DNA of 64,000 bases from Ampelomyces quisqualis. Taxonomy: Eukaryota > Ascomycota > Dothideomycetes > Pleosporales > Phaeosphaeriaceae. The position numbers and the translations under genes are program-made. Below the pieces are notes generated by a model that was not told the origin of the DNA, did no database searches, and saw nothing but the letters and a program-made list of their open reading frames with translations. How positions within the stretch are numbered: position 1 is the first letter of the stretch; each line of letters opens with the position of its first letter. The DNA lies in contig JAGTXZ010000010.1 in the NCBI GenBank assembly GCA_018398575.1, positions 186,001 through 250,000 of the forward strand, written 5' to 3'. Below, piece after piece: positions 11,930 through 24,584 of this stretch.

Positions 11930-14351
11930 GTAGAACTGTATACTGTAGCTAGCTGCCTATATCTTTACACTCTTGTAGCGTAGGCTAACTAAGCTAGTCC
12001 CTCTTGTTTAGTTATGTAGGCTTTTTAATTAAATATAGTATAGACAAATTGCGCTTCTTTAAAAGTAGGCTAGCCTAGACACAGCTACTAGGCTTAACGT
12101 CCTGTAGAGCACGCGTTAGCAGGTACACAACGCGCTCTATATATAGAAGGCTGTAACAGCTACTGCTACTTATAGAGCAGTAATTATCTTGCTAGTTAGT
12201 TATATTAGGATTAGGTGCTGTGTCTGCTAGTGCTACACTATCTGCTATAGTAGTCTGCACTGTTGCGTTATATTAAGGCTAACCTAATAGTATTTACGCG
12301 TTATACTAGTAAAAGTATATCTAGTTCTTATAACATTTGCGTTGCTTGCTATTTACAACTACTTAATAATACTCTATTTCTTTTTTATACTGTTGCACTA
12401 ACCTATTGCACTTATCTAGTTCTAGTTACTATTCCTCTTTAGTTAAGGCAATTACGTTAAGTATGTTACCTTTAATTATAATATTATAGGCCTGCGTTAT
12501 AAATTCTTTCTATGCGTCTTCTGCTATAATACTCTAGCTACCTCTACAGTTCTTAAACTATAGCTATTTGTCTGCCTTATAAAGGTATTCTAGTACAAGT
12601 TTATCTGCATATCTATACTCTTTTAGCAAAATATCTTTTACCTTACTTAATACTTTACGCACGCGTATATAGACAGTATCCTATGTAAGTTATTATATGT
12701 TATATTACGTTTAGACTTACTTACATTATTAGTGTCTTTGTGTAGAACTTTCTTCTTCTCTCTAATGTCTTCCTTTCTATTCTTTTCTATTAAGTAGTTT
12801 GCCTTCTCCTTTTCTTTGTTGTTGTAATTGTCTATAAGCGCATTGTAGCAATCTTACTTCTCTTCTGTATAGTTAGCTAGGATATTATCTATATTGTTGT
12901 TATAGGTATCTTTTAGCACTAAAACATTAGCCTTATTATTCTTTTGTTAGTTTATGTGTACAGCAATATCCTGTTATATATTGTCCTATATAAGAATCTG
13001 TTAAATGCCTTCTAGGTTCTTTTATTTTTCGCAAATAGTATTAAAGTAGTCTGCTTTCTGTTAGCTAATACTATGTGTAGAACTTATAACATACTCTCTA
13101 TAGTATGTCTATAGAAAGGTATAGTTTTTCTAGTGCTATTGTTATTAAATTCTCTTATTGCGTTAAATATAACTAAGCCTATTAGTGCTACTATATTTGC
13201 ACTTAGTTTATTAAACTTCTCTTAATTTCTAGTTATTACAGCAATACTCTATTTCCTATTATTATAGAATAACTATGCTATTACTGCTGCAAGACTAGGG
13301 TTTAGAAATCTAGCAGATTTAGGCTGTCTTTAGTTAGCTAGTATAGCTATTTTAGAGGTATACTTGTATTCTTTAAGTCTTATAGTAAGTAAACAAAGTC
13401 TTTAAGCAGTTTACTAGGCTTAAGAACCTGTCTGTCTAAGTAGTTTAATGTGTAGGCACTAGTAATTTCTAGTTGTTTTTACCTTATTATATAGGTCTGC
13501 AAGTTACTGCATATATCTAGTATTTAGGCGCCTACTATTAGCTACTATCTTTAGTAGGCTGCAATAGTACCTATATAGCAGGCAGCTTCTTTGTATAGTG
13601 TTAAGCTAATGTGCAATTAAACTAATAATAGTAGAGTATTCTATACTTCTGTCTAAGTGTCTAGTAGTATTTAGGCGTATACATGCCTACGTGTATTAAG
13701 CTATAGCGTTATTACTGTACTGTATAGCGTCTTTCTATTATTAGTAAGTAGTTGCGTTACTAGGATAACTCTTGCCTTTTCTAGTATAGTCTTATTTTCT
13801 AGTAACACACTTTTCTTTGCCTAGCGTTTTTCTTTCCTTTATAGTAGTAACCTAAATAGGTCTACACTAGATAAGAAGGGTTGCAACTCTGTAACAGTTA
13901 AAACTACTTAATTATGCACAATAAGGCATTTTCCTATAATATAACAGCCTTAAGTCTAATAGTAGTTCTCTTTTAACTACTAACGTTTTCTGTGTATTAG
14001 TCCTATAGGTTTTTAGTTTATATTAGCTTATTATGCTTATGCTACTACTGCGTCTAGATTCCTCTTGTTAACAAGCAAGTAAGGCTGCAGATCTAAAAGT
14101 GTATAGTATTTAATCTCTAGGCTGTCTTATTAGGTAACTTTTTAGTTAGGCTAGTATAGTAGTTAGTTATACTTCTGTTTTAATCCTAGAGTTAAGGCTT
14201 AAGGACAGTAGCGTTAGGGTTTAGATAGTTTTTAGTTTTTACAGCGTCTTAGTTTTTAGTATGTTAGTTCTAGAGTTACATCTTCTAAGAGCTTAACCTT
14301 TGCACTATTATCTGTTAGCGCTTATTTTAGCGCTTGTTTAGACAGAGACAT
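11930..14351 (-). pseudogene. Unknown leftward gene 1 of the big TIR element, RIP-degraded (copy 2)
   Basis: I do not recognise this gene. On the minus strand ATG at 14351-14349 starts a frame beginning MSLSKQALK that runs with TAA/TAG interruptions at likely Gln/Trp sites. It includes TVTELQPFLSSVDLFRLLL near 13870. Nearer its 3' end, around 12650-12960, lies a Lys/Asp/Asn-rich segment open in copy 3 (39600-39872) and typical of a coiled coil, followed by polar, Gln-rich sequence that runs into the subterminal repeats. Estimated length is 750-800 residues. I did not verify every frame, and the stop is not fixed. It is the outermost gene on the left, tail towards the TIR. Confidence 0.5.
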
Positions 14352-14590
14352 AGTGTGCTACTAACATTACTTAAATTTACTACTTAGTACAGAGTATACA
14401 GAGCAAGCGCTTGCTCTTTAAATATTAAAGAACTATTAGCAAGAGTAGCAGAAGTAAGCAATGTGTATAGCGTAACAGAGTTTTTACTTTATAGGTATAA
14501 GTAGAGTTTTTGTAATACATATAGTCTAATATTGCCTTAAATTTTGCTAGAGCGTAGTAGTTAGGCTGTTTAATTAGATAGCCTCTTATC

Positions 14591-14945
14591 CTTAACTGCG
14601 TGCTAGCGTACACAATAGTTATCTACTATTAGCACAAATAGTTATGCGCGCAATATAAGTAATTAGCCTTCTTTCTGTTCTTAACTGCGTGCTAGTGTAT
14701 ACAATAGTTGTCTACTATTAGCACAAATAGTTATGCGCGTAATACAAGCAATTAGGTGCCCTTCTATTCTTAACTAAATGTTAGCGTATATAACAGTTGT
14801 CTACTATTAGTATAAATAGTAGTGCGCGCAATACAAGCAATTAGGTGCCCTTTTGTCTCTCTATCCTCTACTAAATATTAGCGTACATAATAGTTATCTA
14901 CTATTAGTATAAATAGTTGTGCGCGCAATATAGGCGATCTAGTAG
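14591..14945. repeat. 89-bp tandem repeat, about 4 units
   Basis: Units start with CTTAACTGCGTGCTAGCGTA or a variant at 14591, 14680 and 14769, with a divergent fourth near 14868. Each carries CTACTATTAGCACAAATAGT and GCGCGCAATA. Units are 89 bp, not a multiple of three. They lie between the two leftward genes, so they are probably non-coding, although gene 2 may run into the last unit. The same array is at 41544-41890. Confidence 0.82.
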
Positions 14946-14949
14946 CTTT

Positions 14950-17900
14950 GCACGCAGAAAACTATTTACCTAGTAAGTTGTTAGTACAGATCTAGTATGC
15001 TACTATACTAGTTATGTTTGTAGTTTAATTGTAAATAACGCCTAGTGTATCTTTAATATAACTATCTCTTATAATACGCTGTGCTAGCGTGCCTTTATAG
15101 ATATCTATATTTACGCCTATCTATCTCTTTTCTTTGTGTAGTAATATATGCTGTTACATTTACTTTTAAAGCCTAATTTGTACTCTAATGTCTATATAAA
15201 CAAATTGTAATTAAGGTTATTAATATACTTATCTATTACTAGCAGGTTATAGTGTACATGCAACAGCTAGTTTATCCTAATAAGAGTGTGCTTGTTTCTA
15301 GTTGCATTTAACACTAATATAGTTATTATGTTAGGAGTAATTTGTGTTATGCTTAACTCTTTGTTAACTGTTTCTATTATCTTTCTACACAGGTTTCTAT
15401 CTAGCAAAGCTTGCTCCTAATTATTGTTTAGTTTAGTTTTGTTTTGTTATAAGCGCATCTGTTAGGCTGCGTTGTAGTTACATTAGATAGTAAAGTGTAT
15501 AATTATCTAGATAAGGCAACTGTTAGCTGTGTTCTATAGTAGTCTATTCTGTTGTAATGCAATTACTCTTGTAATTTGCTATAAGTATTCTTTTACTATA
15601 GTTATCTATAGAAAACAGCCTAGCATCTTCTGCCTCCTTATCTCTTGTTTTACGTTAGAGTATATTAAGTTATATTCTTCTACTATTAGTTGCATTATAT
15701 TACATATGCTATCTTTTAACAATTGTATCTAGTGTTACTGCAGTAGTGCTATCCTTCTGTCTGCACTAACTAGTAATTCTAGGTAACTGTTATAATATCT
15801 CTGTAATACTTATGTACGTAGATAAGAGTTGCTATTATTACGCATTTGTAGTAGTGTATAGTGTGTAGTAAAGAGGTTGCGTTAGCAGCCTTACGCTATA
15901 GTTCTGTGTTATAGCGCTTGTTATATTAGCAGGTTTGCGTTCTATTAGGTAGGCTAAAGTAACAGTAGAGCTATTATTAGATATATAATTCTATTTACTG
16001 TGTCTAACGCTACATACTAGTTGTCTTACTATACTTACTTCTATTTATAATTCTACACTATACGTATCTAGTCTTAATTAAACATAAAAGAATACAGTCT
16101 ATTATATTTATTTTAATTAATGTAATTATTTACATAATAAGAAACAGAAACCTTATTATTAAGTATAAGTAGATCCTTTAGTACCAAGTGTATAGGGTAA
16201 ACAATAGTTGTTATGTTGTATACCTTAAATACTTGTAATATACATTACTTAGTCTTTATACTATATGTGCAGTAGCGCACACTTAGTATTCCTGTTGTAT
16301 TATTAATTTAACTGTTATTGTTAAACGCTATAACCTTACAAAAGGCACCTATATACTTATATTTCTTTCTATTCTTATCTTAGTGTTTGTTATTAATAAA
16401 TATAAGTATTAGGTGCACCTAAGCCGCAGCTCTACTGTTTGCAACAGTCTAAGATAGTTACGTATAGTCCTTATATTTAAACTCTTATACCTATACGTAA
16501 TCTTTGCGCTATTTTCTAGTCTTATGCTAGTTGGGCGCGTATTGCACAATATCTTCTTTGCAATATTTAAGGTTATTGTAGCGTTTACCTAATAGCCTTA
16601 AGCATCTTATAGAAGAGTGTATTTTTATATTTATCCTGTTTACCTAGTAAAGGTTAGGGTCCTGTCTGTCTTTATTATATAGGGTAACAAGGCAGCTAGT
16701 TACCTTCTAACAGTAGTGTTAGACAAATACTGCAGTAGTATGTATAAAGTCTAGCAACGTAATATGTGCAGTAACCTTACTAAAGAGCAGCATAATAAAA
16801 TTTAGTAATATACCTAGTATAGACTATCTAAGTTGTTTAAATAGTATTGCTGTTAACACGCTTGTAGTAAAGGTGTGCTTACACTAGTTAGCAGTAGTGC
16901 ACTATTAACTTTAGTCTATAACTATCTTATATTTAAACGCTATAAGCGTAAGCTGTCTAAAGTTGTAAAGGCAGATCTGCGCAAGAAAATCTCTCTTGTT
17001 TGTTATTAGGTAGAATTGTTTTACTATTGTAATATAGTAGGCCTTACTGTTTATTCTAGTGTATATGCTATTAAGGGCTCTATATATATAGATATTGTTA
17101 ATAATATAGGTTAGCGTGTGCTATTTAAGGTAGTTAAAATCCTTTTCTTTTCCTTGCGTCTGTCTAAAAGGTTAAAACTCTTCTTTTAGAACATCTATTT
17201 GTTTAATAGCTAATAACATATACCCTAACGTGTTTTTGTTATAACTTTTGTATTATGAGAGTACTAGCAGATTGTACGCAGCCTAAATAAAATGCAACGC
17301 GTACAGTGCCTTAGTTGCTAGCAGAAAAGACACTACTACTACAAATTAGCAAATTACTACTTTTTGTTCTGCGCTAGTCTACTGTAACACTTCTGTAAAA
17401 GCTCTCTTGTTATTAAACTGTTTTAGTCTAGTGTTATGCTTAACCTAGCAAAACCTTTTATTTAACTAGGCATAGCTGTTATCTTCTGCTACTAGAACTA
17501 CAGCACTATTCTAGCCCTTCTTTTGTCTAGGGTGTATATCTATTAGCATGTCTTCTATAAATTCTAATATCTTTATAACTAACCCCTTAAGTAGTAGATA
17601 TAATATATCTATAGCTAATAACTTATATATATTAAAGTTGTAGTAATTCTAGCTAAAGCACTCTACTAAATAAACGTAATTCTTATATTCTTTATTAAGA
17701 TAACAACTCTATTGCAAGCGTGTATACTCTTTTGTTTACTATAGATATTTATTGCATAAGTTCTCTTGTTTGTCTAGTAGTACTGTGCATTAAGTACAGT
17801 GTCTATTTTTCTTTATACCTGTTAGTAGCACTTACTCTTTATAGTTAGCTAGAATTGCATAAATAGTTAAGTAACACTGTTACGTCTGTTAGTTAGTACA

Positions 17901-19200
17901 CTCTAGCTGTATGCTATATTTAGTAGCTCTTTTAAGTGCTATAGTTACTAGTTAGCGTCTGTCTTCTATAGTAACTCTCTGTTATTAACGCTGTAGTTAG
18001 TACTTACGTAATAACAGTTTACTTATGCAGTAATAATATACTTTACTCTTTAGAATAGAATCTAGAAGCTTAGCTGTTAGGATAAATCTAGCTAGTAGTG
18101 TCCTAGGTGTTATTCTGCGTTATTGTGCCTTATAGTTAAGATTCCTAATAGTAACATATATTAGCTATGCTGCTACGTTACTAGATATTATAGACAACTG
18201 TGTTTTATCTACTACTAGTATAACTAGTATAAGAGTTGCACTATCTAGTAAGCGCTGTTGTATTAACTACTACTAATTCTCTAAGTATAGTTTATAATAC
18301 ACTCTTGTAGGTTTATTAGGCGTACCTATAAAAGAACAGCTAGGTGCGTAAACTATCTTATTAGCAAATAGGCAATAACTAAGTATAAAGGTAATCTATA
18401 ACATAATATCCTAGTATATAAATATATGTTAGTTAGGTTAGAGGTTTAGTAACCTAAATATAATTGCTACGTTCTCTTGTATCTATACGTTATCTTATAG
18501 CCTAGATTAAATGTTTAATATAGCCTACTACTACTAGCGCCCCAATTAGAACTGCAGCTGTAAATGTAGCTTATATAGCTATATGTTAGTAAAGAGGCTG
18601 TTAACATTACCTAATGTGCATTTTATCCTTTACAGCTATAATATAAACACTAGTGCAAAAAGAGAACTAAAGGGCTTTACTATGTTATTTCTATTAGTGT
18701 TAGCACGTGTGCGCTATTTAGCTGTATATAGCCTACTACTTTGTGTTTACTATTTCTAAACTAAAGGGTTTACTAGCGTGCTGTCTACTTGCTGTCTTAA
18801 ACAGCTTGTCCTATCCTTATATAGACGCTAACATTAAGCCTATCTACTCTATTGCCTTATGTTTAGCTAGAGTGTAGTTGCGTTTATATAAAGTATTGCT
18901 GTATAAAGCAGGTGCTGCGTTATCTAGAGTAGCATCTATTGCGTTACAGCTATTAGAGCTGTACTATTATATTATAGTGTTAGGGGTTATAACTAGCGTA
19001 TTGTTAGGTAGCAGGTAGTAACGCGTCTAGTATTAAGCACTATGTTTAACAAGTCCTGCGTACATCTTAGTGTAAAAGCTACACAGTATACATATACAAT
19101 CTATTACTAATTTGTTTATATATAACTCTGTAGTTTAGATGTAAAGAGACTAAGTATACAAAAACAGTATTAATATTAGTTACGTAGTGTTAAGGTAGTT
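14950..19200 (-). pseudogene. Unknown leftward gene 2 of the big TIR element, RIP-degraded (copy 2)
   Basis: I do not recognise this gene. The minus strand carries a remnant of up to about 1,400 codons interrupted by TAA/TAG. Readable stretches include NAIDATLDNAAPALYSNTLY at about 18890-18960, AVLIGALVVVGYIKHLI near 18510-18560, SVLTAILFKQLR near 16830-16860 and YIDIYKGTLAQRIIRDSYI-like sequence near 15070-15120. Many interruptions sit where Trp or Arg would suit. It starts next to the central repeat region and is transcribed away from the pogo-like gene, so the two are divergent. It shows no motif of reverse transcriptase, helicase or tyrosine recombinase that I can identify. Ends are approximate and introns possible. 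Confidence 0.5.
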
Positions 19201-20063
19201 ACTAGCAGCATCTATCTTATGCTGCACAGTCTATTGTCTATAGTAGTCTACTAAAGTCTACTATAGCCAATAGTTACCTAACCTGTGTACAGAACTATAC
19301 TAATAGTTATAGGCGCAATAACTAATATTTTTCTTTCCTTTAATATTCCTTATTACTCTAACAACTGTTACGTTATTACACTAGAGCTTACTTATTAACA
19401 ACCTAATTAGTTAGGCTAGCTAACATAGCTTAATAAAAATTAATATTAATAATAATTATTACACTAAAAAATATTAACACTCTAGAATAAATAAGTTACT
19501 ACGCGTTTAGAATATATACAGTAGAACCCAAACACCTAAAAAGGTAAGTATACCTGTAAGTAGACACGTACAAGGTTTAAAAGTATAAAAAAAATAGACT
19601 AGTAGCTCTAGTAGCCTAATATACAACCTGTACTAAGGTAGCTAGGCTTAGTACAGATAGAAGCAGGTAGAATAGTGTACTATATATACTATAAGTAAGA
19701 CTAGTAACAGGCGTAGGTAATTACTTAATAGTAAAAAATAATAAGTATAATTTATATATAGTGTTAACTAATGTTCTAAGCAGCTAGTATATTTAATCTT
19801 TTCTAGTTTTAAAATACCTACAGATCCAATTTATATTCTTTCTCTAGCACAGTATAGGACAGTCGTCTACTAAAGACTACTATTCTAACTTACTCTAATA
19901 TGCAAATACAATAGGGGCCAAATAGTAATAAAGACTGTTAATAAACTACTATATATTAAACGCATCTACGTGCTGCTTGCTCTTAAACTATTAGCGCTAA
20001 TAGAGTATATAATAGCCTTACTAGCTAGCTACTCTTTGCCTCTTGCTATATATATATTTTCTT

Positions 20064-20365
20064 AACCTTAAAACTAGAGATAAATTTACCTATGTATCTC
20101 TAGTCTTAGGGTTAAGGTAATAGTCTTTTGTTAAAACATACACAGAACCTAGTGTTATTTTTATCTATTATACACTTGCGCCTTCTTATACTTCTCTAAC
20201 CTTAAAACTAGAGATAAATTTACCTATGTGTCTCTAGTCTTAGGGTTAAAGTAACAGTCTTTTGTTAAAACATACATAAAACCTAGTATTATTTTTATCT
20301 ATTATACACTTGCGCCTTCTTATACTTTTCTAACCTTAAAACTAGAGATAAATTTACCTATGTGC
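20064..20365. repeat. 134-bp tandem repeat with internal hairpin
   Basis: Units begin AACCTTAAAACTAGAGATAA at 20064, 20198 and 20332 (third incomplete). Inside each full unit the left arm ACCTTAAAACTAGAGATA is followed about 8-10 bp later by TATCTCTAGTCTTAGGGTTA, a near-perfect inverted repeat. Copy 3 has one unit fewer (47017, 47151). Confidence 0.83.
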
Positions 20366-20652
20366 CTATATATGCAGCTGCTTCTTAACACGTAACTTGT
20401 ACTTCTAATTTAATATTACTATCTTTATATATATATTCCTTATAAGTCTAAGAGACTTAATTCTTTATTATATTTTTATTCTTATAAAACTAAAACTATA
20501 CCTATTACGTCTATATGTTTGTGTAGTTTAAAAATCTAGAACTAAGCTTTACTATATTGTTAGCACTACACCTGCGCTACTTCTTAGCCTACTAGTATAG
20601 AAGTAAATTTATGTCCTAGATAGACTCTTTAGTAGCTATTTAGATGTTATAG

Positions 20653-21240
20653 CTTAACTAAGATACCTTATAACGTGTTTAACAATAATAATCTCTACAA
20701 TAACAGCTATAATAGCATTCTAAAGCGCACATTAACAACCTAGCCTAACTTAAGAGCGCTATTGTTACAATAACTTTATTATATCCTGCAACACTATTAC
20801 TTAACTAAGATACCTTATAGCGTGTTTAAAAGCAAGGATTTCTATAATAACAGCTATAATAGCATCCTAATGCGCACATTAATAACTTAGCTTAACTTAA
20901 GAGCGCTGTTGTTGCAACAACTTTGTTATGTCTTGTAACACTATTACTTAACTAAGATACCTTATAGTGTGTTTAAAAGCAAGAATCTCTACAACAACAG
21001 CTATAATAGTATTCTAATGCGTACATTAACAACTTAGCCTAACTTAAGAGCGCTATTGTTATAATAACTTTATTATGTCCTGTAACACTATTACTTAACT
21101 AAGATACCTTATAGCGTGTTTAAAAGCAAGGATCTCTACAACAATAACTATAATAGTATCCTAGTGCGCACATTAATAACTTAGCCTAACTTAAGAGCGC
21201 TGTTGTTATAATAACTTTGTTATATCCTATAATATATATT
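20653..21240. repeat. 147-bp tandem repeat, 4 units
   Basis: Units begin CTTAACTAAGATACCTTATA at 20653, 20800, 20947 and 21094, exactly 147 bp apart. Each also holds TTAGCCTAACTTAAGAGCGC and an AACAACTTTGTTAT-like block. Copy 3 has the same four units at 47472-48060. Confidence 0.87.
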
Positions 21241-21862
21241 AACAACTTAGCCTAAATTAAGAACGCAATTCTTATACTATTAGGTAACTAGAAGATATTA
21301 GAGATATAACTATAATTTACATACTTTTGTCTATATATTGTTATAGGCAAAAATCAAAGACAACGTAGAGTTGCAGTTGTTTGTTAGGACATCTCTATCT
21401 TAGTACTCTTATTAGGCTCTTTAATAGTAAAGCCTACCTAAGCAGCTGCAACCTCTCTTATACTATATATAATACATTTCTGTTAGACTCTATAAGTAGT
21501 AATCTAACGTTTAGATATTAAGATATTCTAACTATAACTTATATAACATTAAGTCCTCTATTATTACTAAGCTTTATTATAGCTTTAAGAACTTCTATTA
21601 ACACAAAGAAGTTACGCGCATTAAACTTATCTACACTAAGATACTACTAGCTAGTAACAAAAAGGATACCTACTACGCTAGTAGGCATAACTAAGACTTT
21701 AAAGAACACCTGTATAAATCAAAACAATAGGCCTGTATTTATTTGTCTTAAAGACGCTTAGCAGAGAAGAACATACACAAGAGGTAACGCGCAATACTTT
21801 ATAAATCTTGTGCATAGTATATAAGGCAGCAAACACTTTAAACGCATTAATCTCTATAATTA

Positions 21863-22266
21863 GGCTCTTCTAACAACTAGTAGCTACAGTTGCGTTGCAC
21901 TATTAGTAACTGTTATCTACTAAAGAATACTACTAGTGCTGCACACTACCTACTACTGCAGTAGGCTCTTTTAATAACTAGTAGCTATAGTTGCGTTATA
22001 CTGTTAGTAACTATTATCTACTAGAGAATACTACTAGTACTATACGCGACCTACTACTGCAGCAGGCTCTTTTAACTACTAGCAGCTACAGTTGCGTTGC
22101 ACTATTAGCAACTATTATCTACTAGAAAATACTACTAGTACTGTACGCAACCTACTACTATAGCAAGCTCTTTTAATAACTAGTAGCTACAGTTGCGTTA
22201 CACTATCTATAACTATTGTCTACTAGAGAGTACTGTTAGCGTTAATTGCAAGCTATCTACTACAAT
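21863..22266. repeat. 101-bp tandem repeat, copy 2
   Basis: This is the same four-unit array as at 311-715, starting with GGCTCTTCTAACAACTAG. It lies between the 147-bp array and the transposase gene. Confidence 0.83.
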
Positions 22267-22638
22267 AAGCACTTAGAGCAACTAATAAGTGCTATAATAA
22301 TACTAGTATAGGTTTAAGGCTAAGTTTAGATTTTGTTTTATATTAAATACTATAAGTAGCTACTAGAGTATTAGCATGCGCAAGTGTATTATCTTTACTA
22401 TATTAGATAGTAGATTACTTATTGTAAATACATCTAGTTTCTATAGTTATTCTACTACTACAACATTAAGCCTATATTATCTAGTTTATAGATAGGTTAA
22501 GGTCTAACGCCTAACTAGTAATACAGTTGTGCCTAGACTATTACAGAACGTGTTAAAGTTTGCAAACATAAGGTATTATTTCTATATTTAACACTACAAC
22601 AACTTACTATATAGGCTACTAAAGCCTTTTGCTACTAT

Positions 22639-23971
22639 ATGTAACTAAATAATATAACTAATATCCTCTTAACAACGCAAGAACACCTAAACAGCAACAA
22701 AACTAAATACACTAGCTATAACTACGCGTATAATAGGCGTCTGCAATAGGAAACTCTTAAGGCAGCTCTAAATAACTAGTATATAGAGTTGCAGGCAGCC
22801 TGCGTTAATGTTACTAATAACATAATTTGTAAAACTATACGTTAACTTTAGTAATAGCTGCCTAAATACAATAGCTACAAAATACTAAAGTTTAATAACA
22901 GATAGCTTACTATATATAAATAATAACACAGCGTATAGTTATATAAACAGTTTGCAAAAACAGTAGGCAACTATAGTAGTATAATAGTTAAAGACACTAA
23001 GCTTACAATAGAAGAAATTTGCAACATAGTAAGTAGATACGCGCCTAAGAATTTATACAACATAGATAAGGCTAGCATGTACTAAAAACACTTGCTCTAA
23101 TACACGTTAGCAGACAATCTAAGAGCTAGACCTAGACTAAATAGAGAGTATATAACTAGTGTGCTATATACAAATGCAAATAGCTTAGACTAAGTGCCTC
23201 TATAGTTTATAAGATCTTTAAACTACATAACTTGTATAGATAGTAAGAAGAACCCAAATATCTGCAGTCTTAGTTATGTCTATTAGAACAATAATTCTAC
23301 CTAGATAGACACTAATATTATGCTAGAATAGCTAAAATAGTTTAATAACTGCATAAACAGATAAGTATTATTACTAATTAATAGGTTCTTACCTTACAAA
23401 CACGTAGTAGCTAAGCTTTAGATAAGCTACTAATTACTGCAGAACGTTTAGTATGTATAGTATTAATGTACTGTAGGCTTATTATAGTAATAGAGGTTAT
23501 AATACTTACTAATACAACAGAGTTATATTTCTGCCTGCAAGTAGCACAACATTATACTAACTAATAGACTAAGGTATTACCTGTGCATAAAAGGCTAAAG
23601 TCTACGCCTATTTCCTATACTTTGCAGTAGAGAAAAGTATAATAGGCAAATATCTTACTAAGACAATAGATATTATCTATGCTATTTACTAAAGATGTTG
23701 CGCGTAGTATAACAAGATAAGAGCTAAGACTATATGCAGTAGCTAGCAGATCTTAATATATCTAAACATGTACTACAGCCTATAGCTATATATAGCTAAC
23801 TTCTAAAAGACCTACTATAAGCTTAACAATTTAGTTAACTAGCTTAAAGACATATGCGTTGTTAACAGTATAGACGTTAGAAGCTTTATTAAGTTACCTA
23901 AAGAGCGCAATCCTAACTACAAAAATCTAGCCTACTTCTTAGACTATATTGTTGTAATATACAGCCTAAAC
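22639..23971 (+). pseudogene. pogo/Fot1-like transposase, 5' part (copy 2, split by insertion)
   Basis: This is the counterpart of the gene at 1087. The second codon is TAA instead of CAA, so translation would stop at once. The catalytic blocks, the intron with GTATGT and ACTTACTAATACAACAG, and the region up to IYSLN are present. The frame is then cut by the LTR retrotransposon at 23972 and resumes at 31068. It was therefore dead before or through that insertion. Confidence 0.82.
23967..23971. repeat. Target site duplication TAAAC, left
   Basis: TAAAC precedes the LTR start and recurs at 31068-31072 after the other LTR. Copies 1 and 3 of the host element hold a single TAAAC here (CAGCCTAAACAAGATA), so the 5-bp duplication is directly shown. 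Confidence 0.95.
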
Positions 23972-24270
23972 TATAACAACGCAGGTAGGTACAGCTATTG
24001 GGATTGAATTAGATATGTATTAGAGGCATATAGGAGTGCGTGTTGTATCAGAGATTCTAGATTAGCTATACACCTATAGGTCTTATACAGAAGGACAAGA
24101 GAAACTTGTTCTCTATCTATGCTATAGGCTTATATTTATAGTAGGCGTAGTAGCTAAGTTGGAGCGCTGTTAGAGCGCTTTTAGTCCTAATCTGCTAGCT
24201 TTCTACATAATCTGTTACTAAGCCTTTATAAGGTATTAGATGTAACATGTGTTTACATGTACTTGTTACA
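23972..24270 (-). repeat. 3' LTR of retrotransposon copy 2 (299 bp)
   Basis: It matches 30769-31067 along its whole length. The ancestral ends are TG...CA; here the first two bases are TA, a G-to-A change. Inside is GACAAG-AGAAA-CTTGT, a short hairpin that also matches the primer-binding site. Confidence 0.93.
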
Positions 24271-24272
24271 TT

Positions 24273-24288
24273 ACCTCCCTTCTTAAAA
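24273..24288 (-). promoter_or_regulatory. Polypurine tract
   Basis: On the minus strand, AAGAAGGGAGG lies just before the 3' LTR. Such a tract primes plus-strand DNA synthesis in LTR retrotransposons. Its place fixes the element's orientation as minus, in agreement with the coding frames. Confidence 0.8.
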
Positions 24289-24584
24289 TTAATAGTCTCT
24301 ATTAATTAGGTCTGTATTAGTGTTGTTTTAGATACCTTTCCAAATTGTTATAAACTCTTATTTACCTTGAGTTTATTTTGGAATAACGTAATGTAGCTGT
24401 TTGTTGTTGTTTTGATTGGCGCGCTAGCGCGTTTAATGTTTCTAACTTTACCTTAAGCTTTTTAAGCATATATACAAGGCTAGCCCTCTAGTATACTACT
24501 TTTTTACACTCTCCCCCTTACGTTTGTATACCTAAAGCTATCTAAGCCTTATCCTTTCTTAATTACTAGCTAACTGTATAGTAG

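Larger units (their letters stand above)
19201..22638. other. Central non-coding region between divergent genes, copy 2
   Basis: About 3.4 kb without a readable gene separate leftward gene 2 from the transposase. It holds three separate tandem arrays: 134-bp (20064-20365), 147-bp (20653-21240) and 101-bp (21863-22266). Around 19430-19480 there is a run rich in ATTAATATTAATAATAATTA. The placement suggests a shared promoter or regulatory block. Nothing else is recognisable. Confidence 0.55.

Noticed and set aside
14591..14945. Tandem arrays as possible CRISPR
   Set aside because: The whole unit is repeated without unique spacers, the context is eukaryotic transposons, and there are no cas genes.
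20100..20125. CTTAGGGTTAAGG as telomere-like repeat
   Set aside because: Only one TTAGGGTTA-like match per 134-bp unit; it is one arm of the hairpin, not a telomeric run.
20653..21240. 147-bp repeat period as a nucleosome-positioning array
   Set aside because: The number equals the nucleosome core length, but nothing in the sequence supports more than coincidence.
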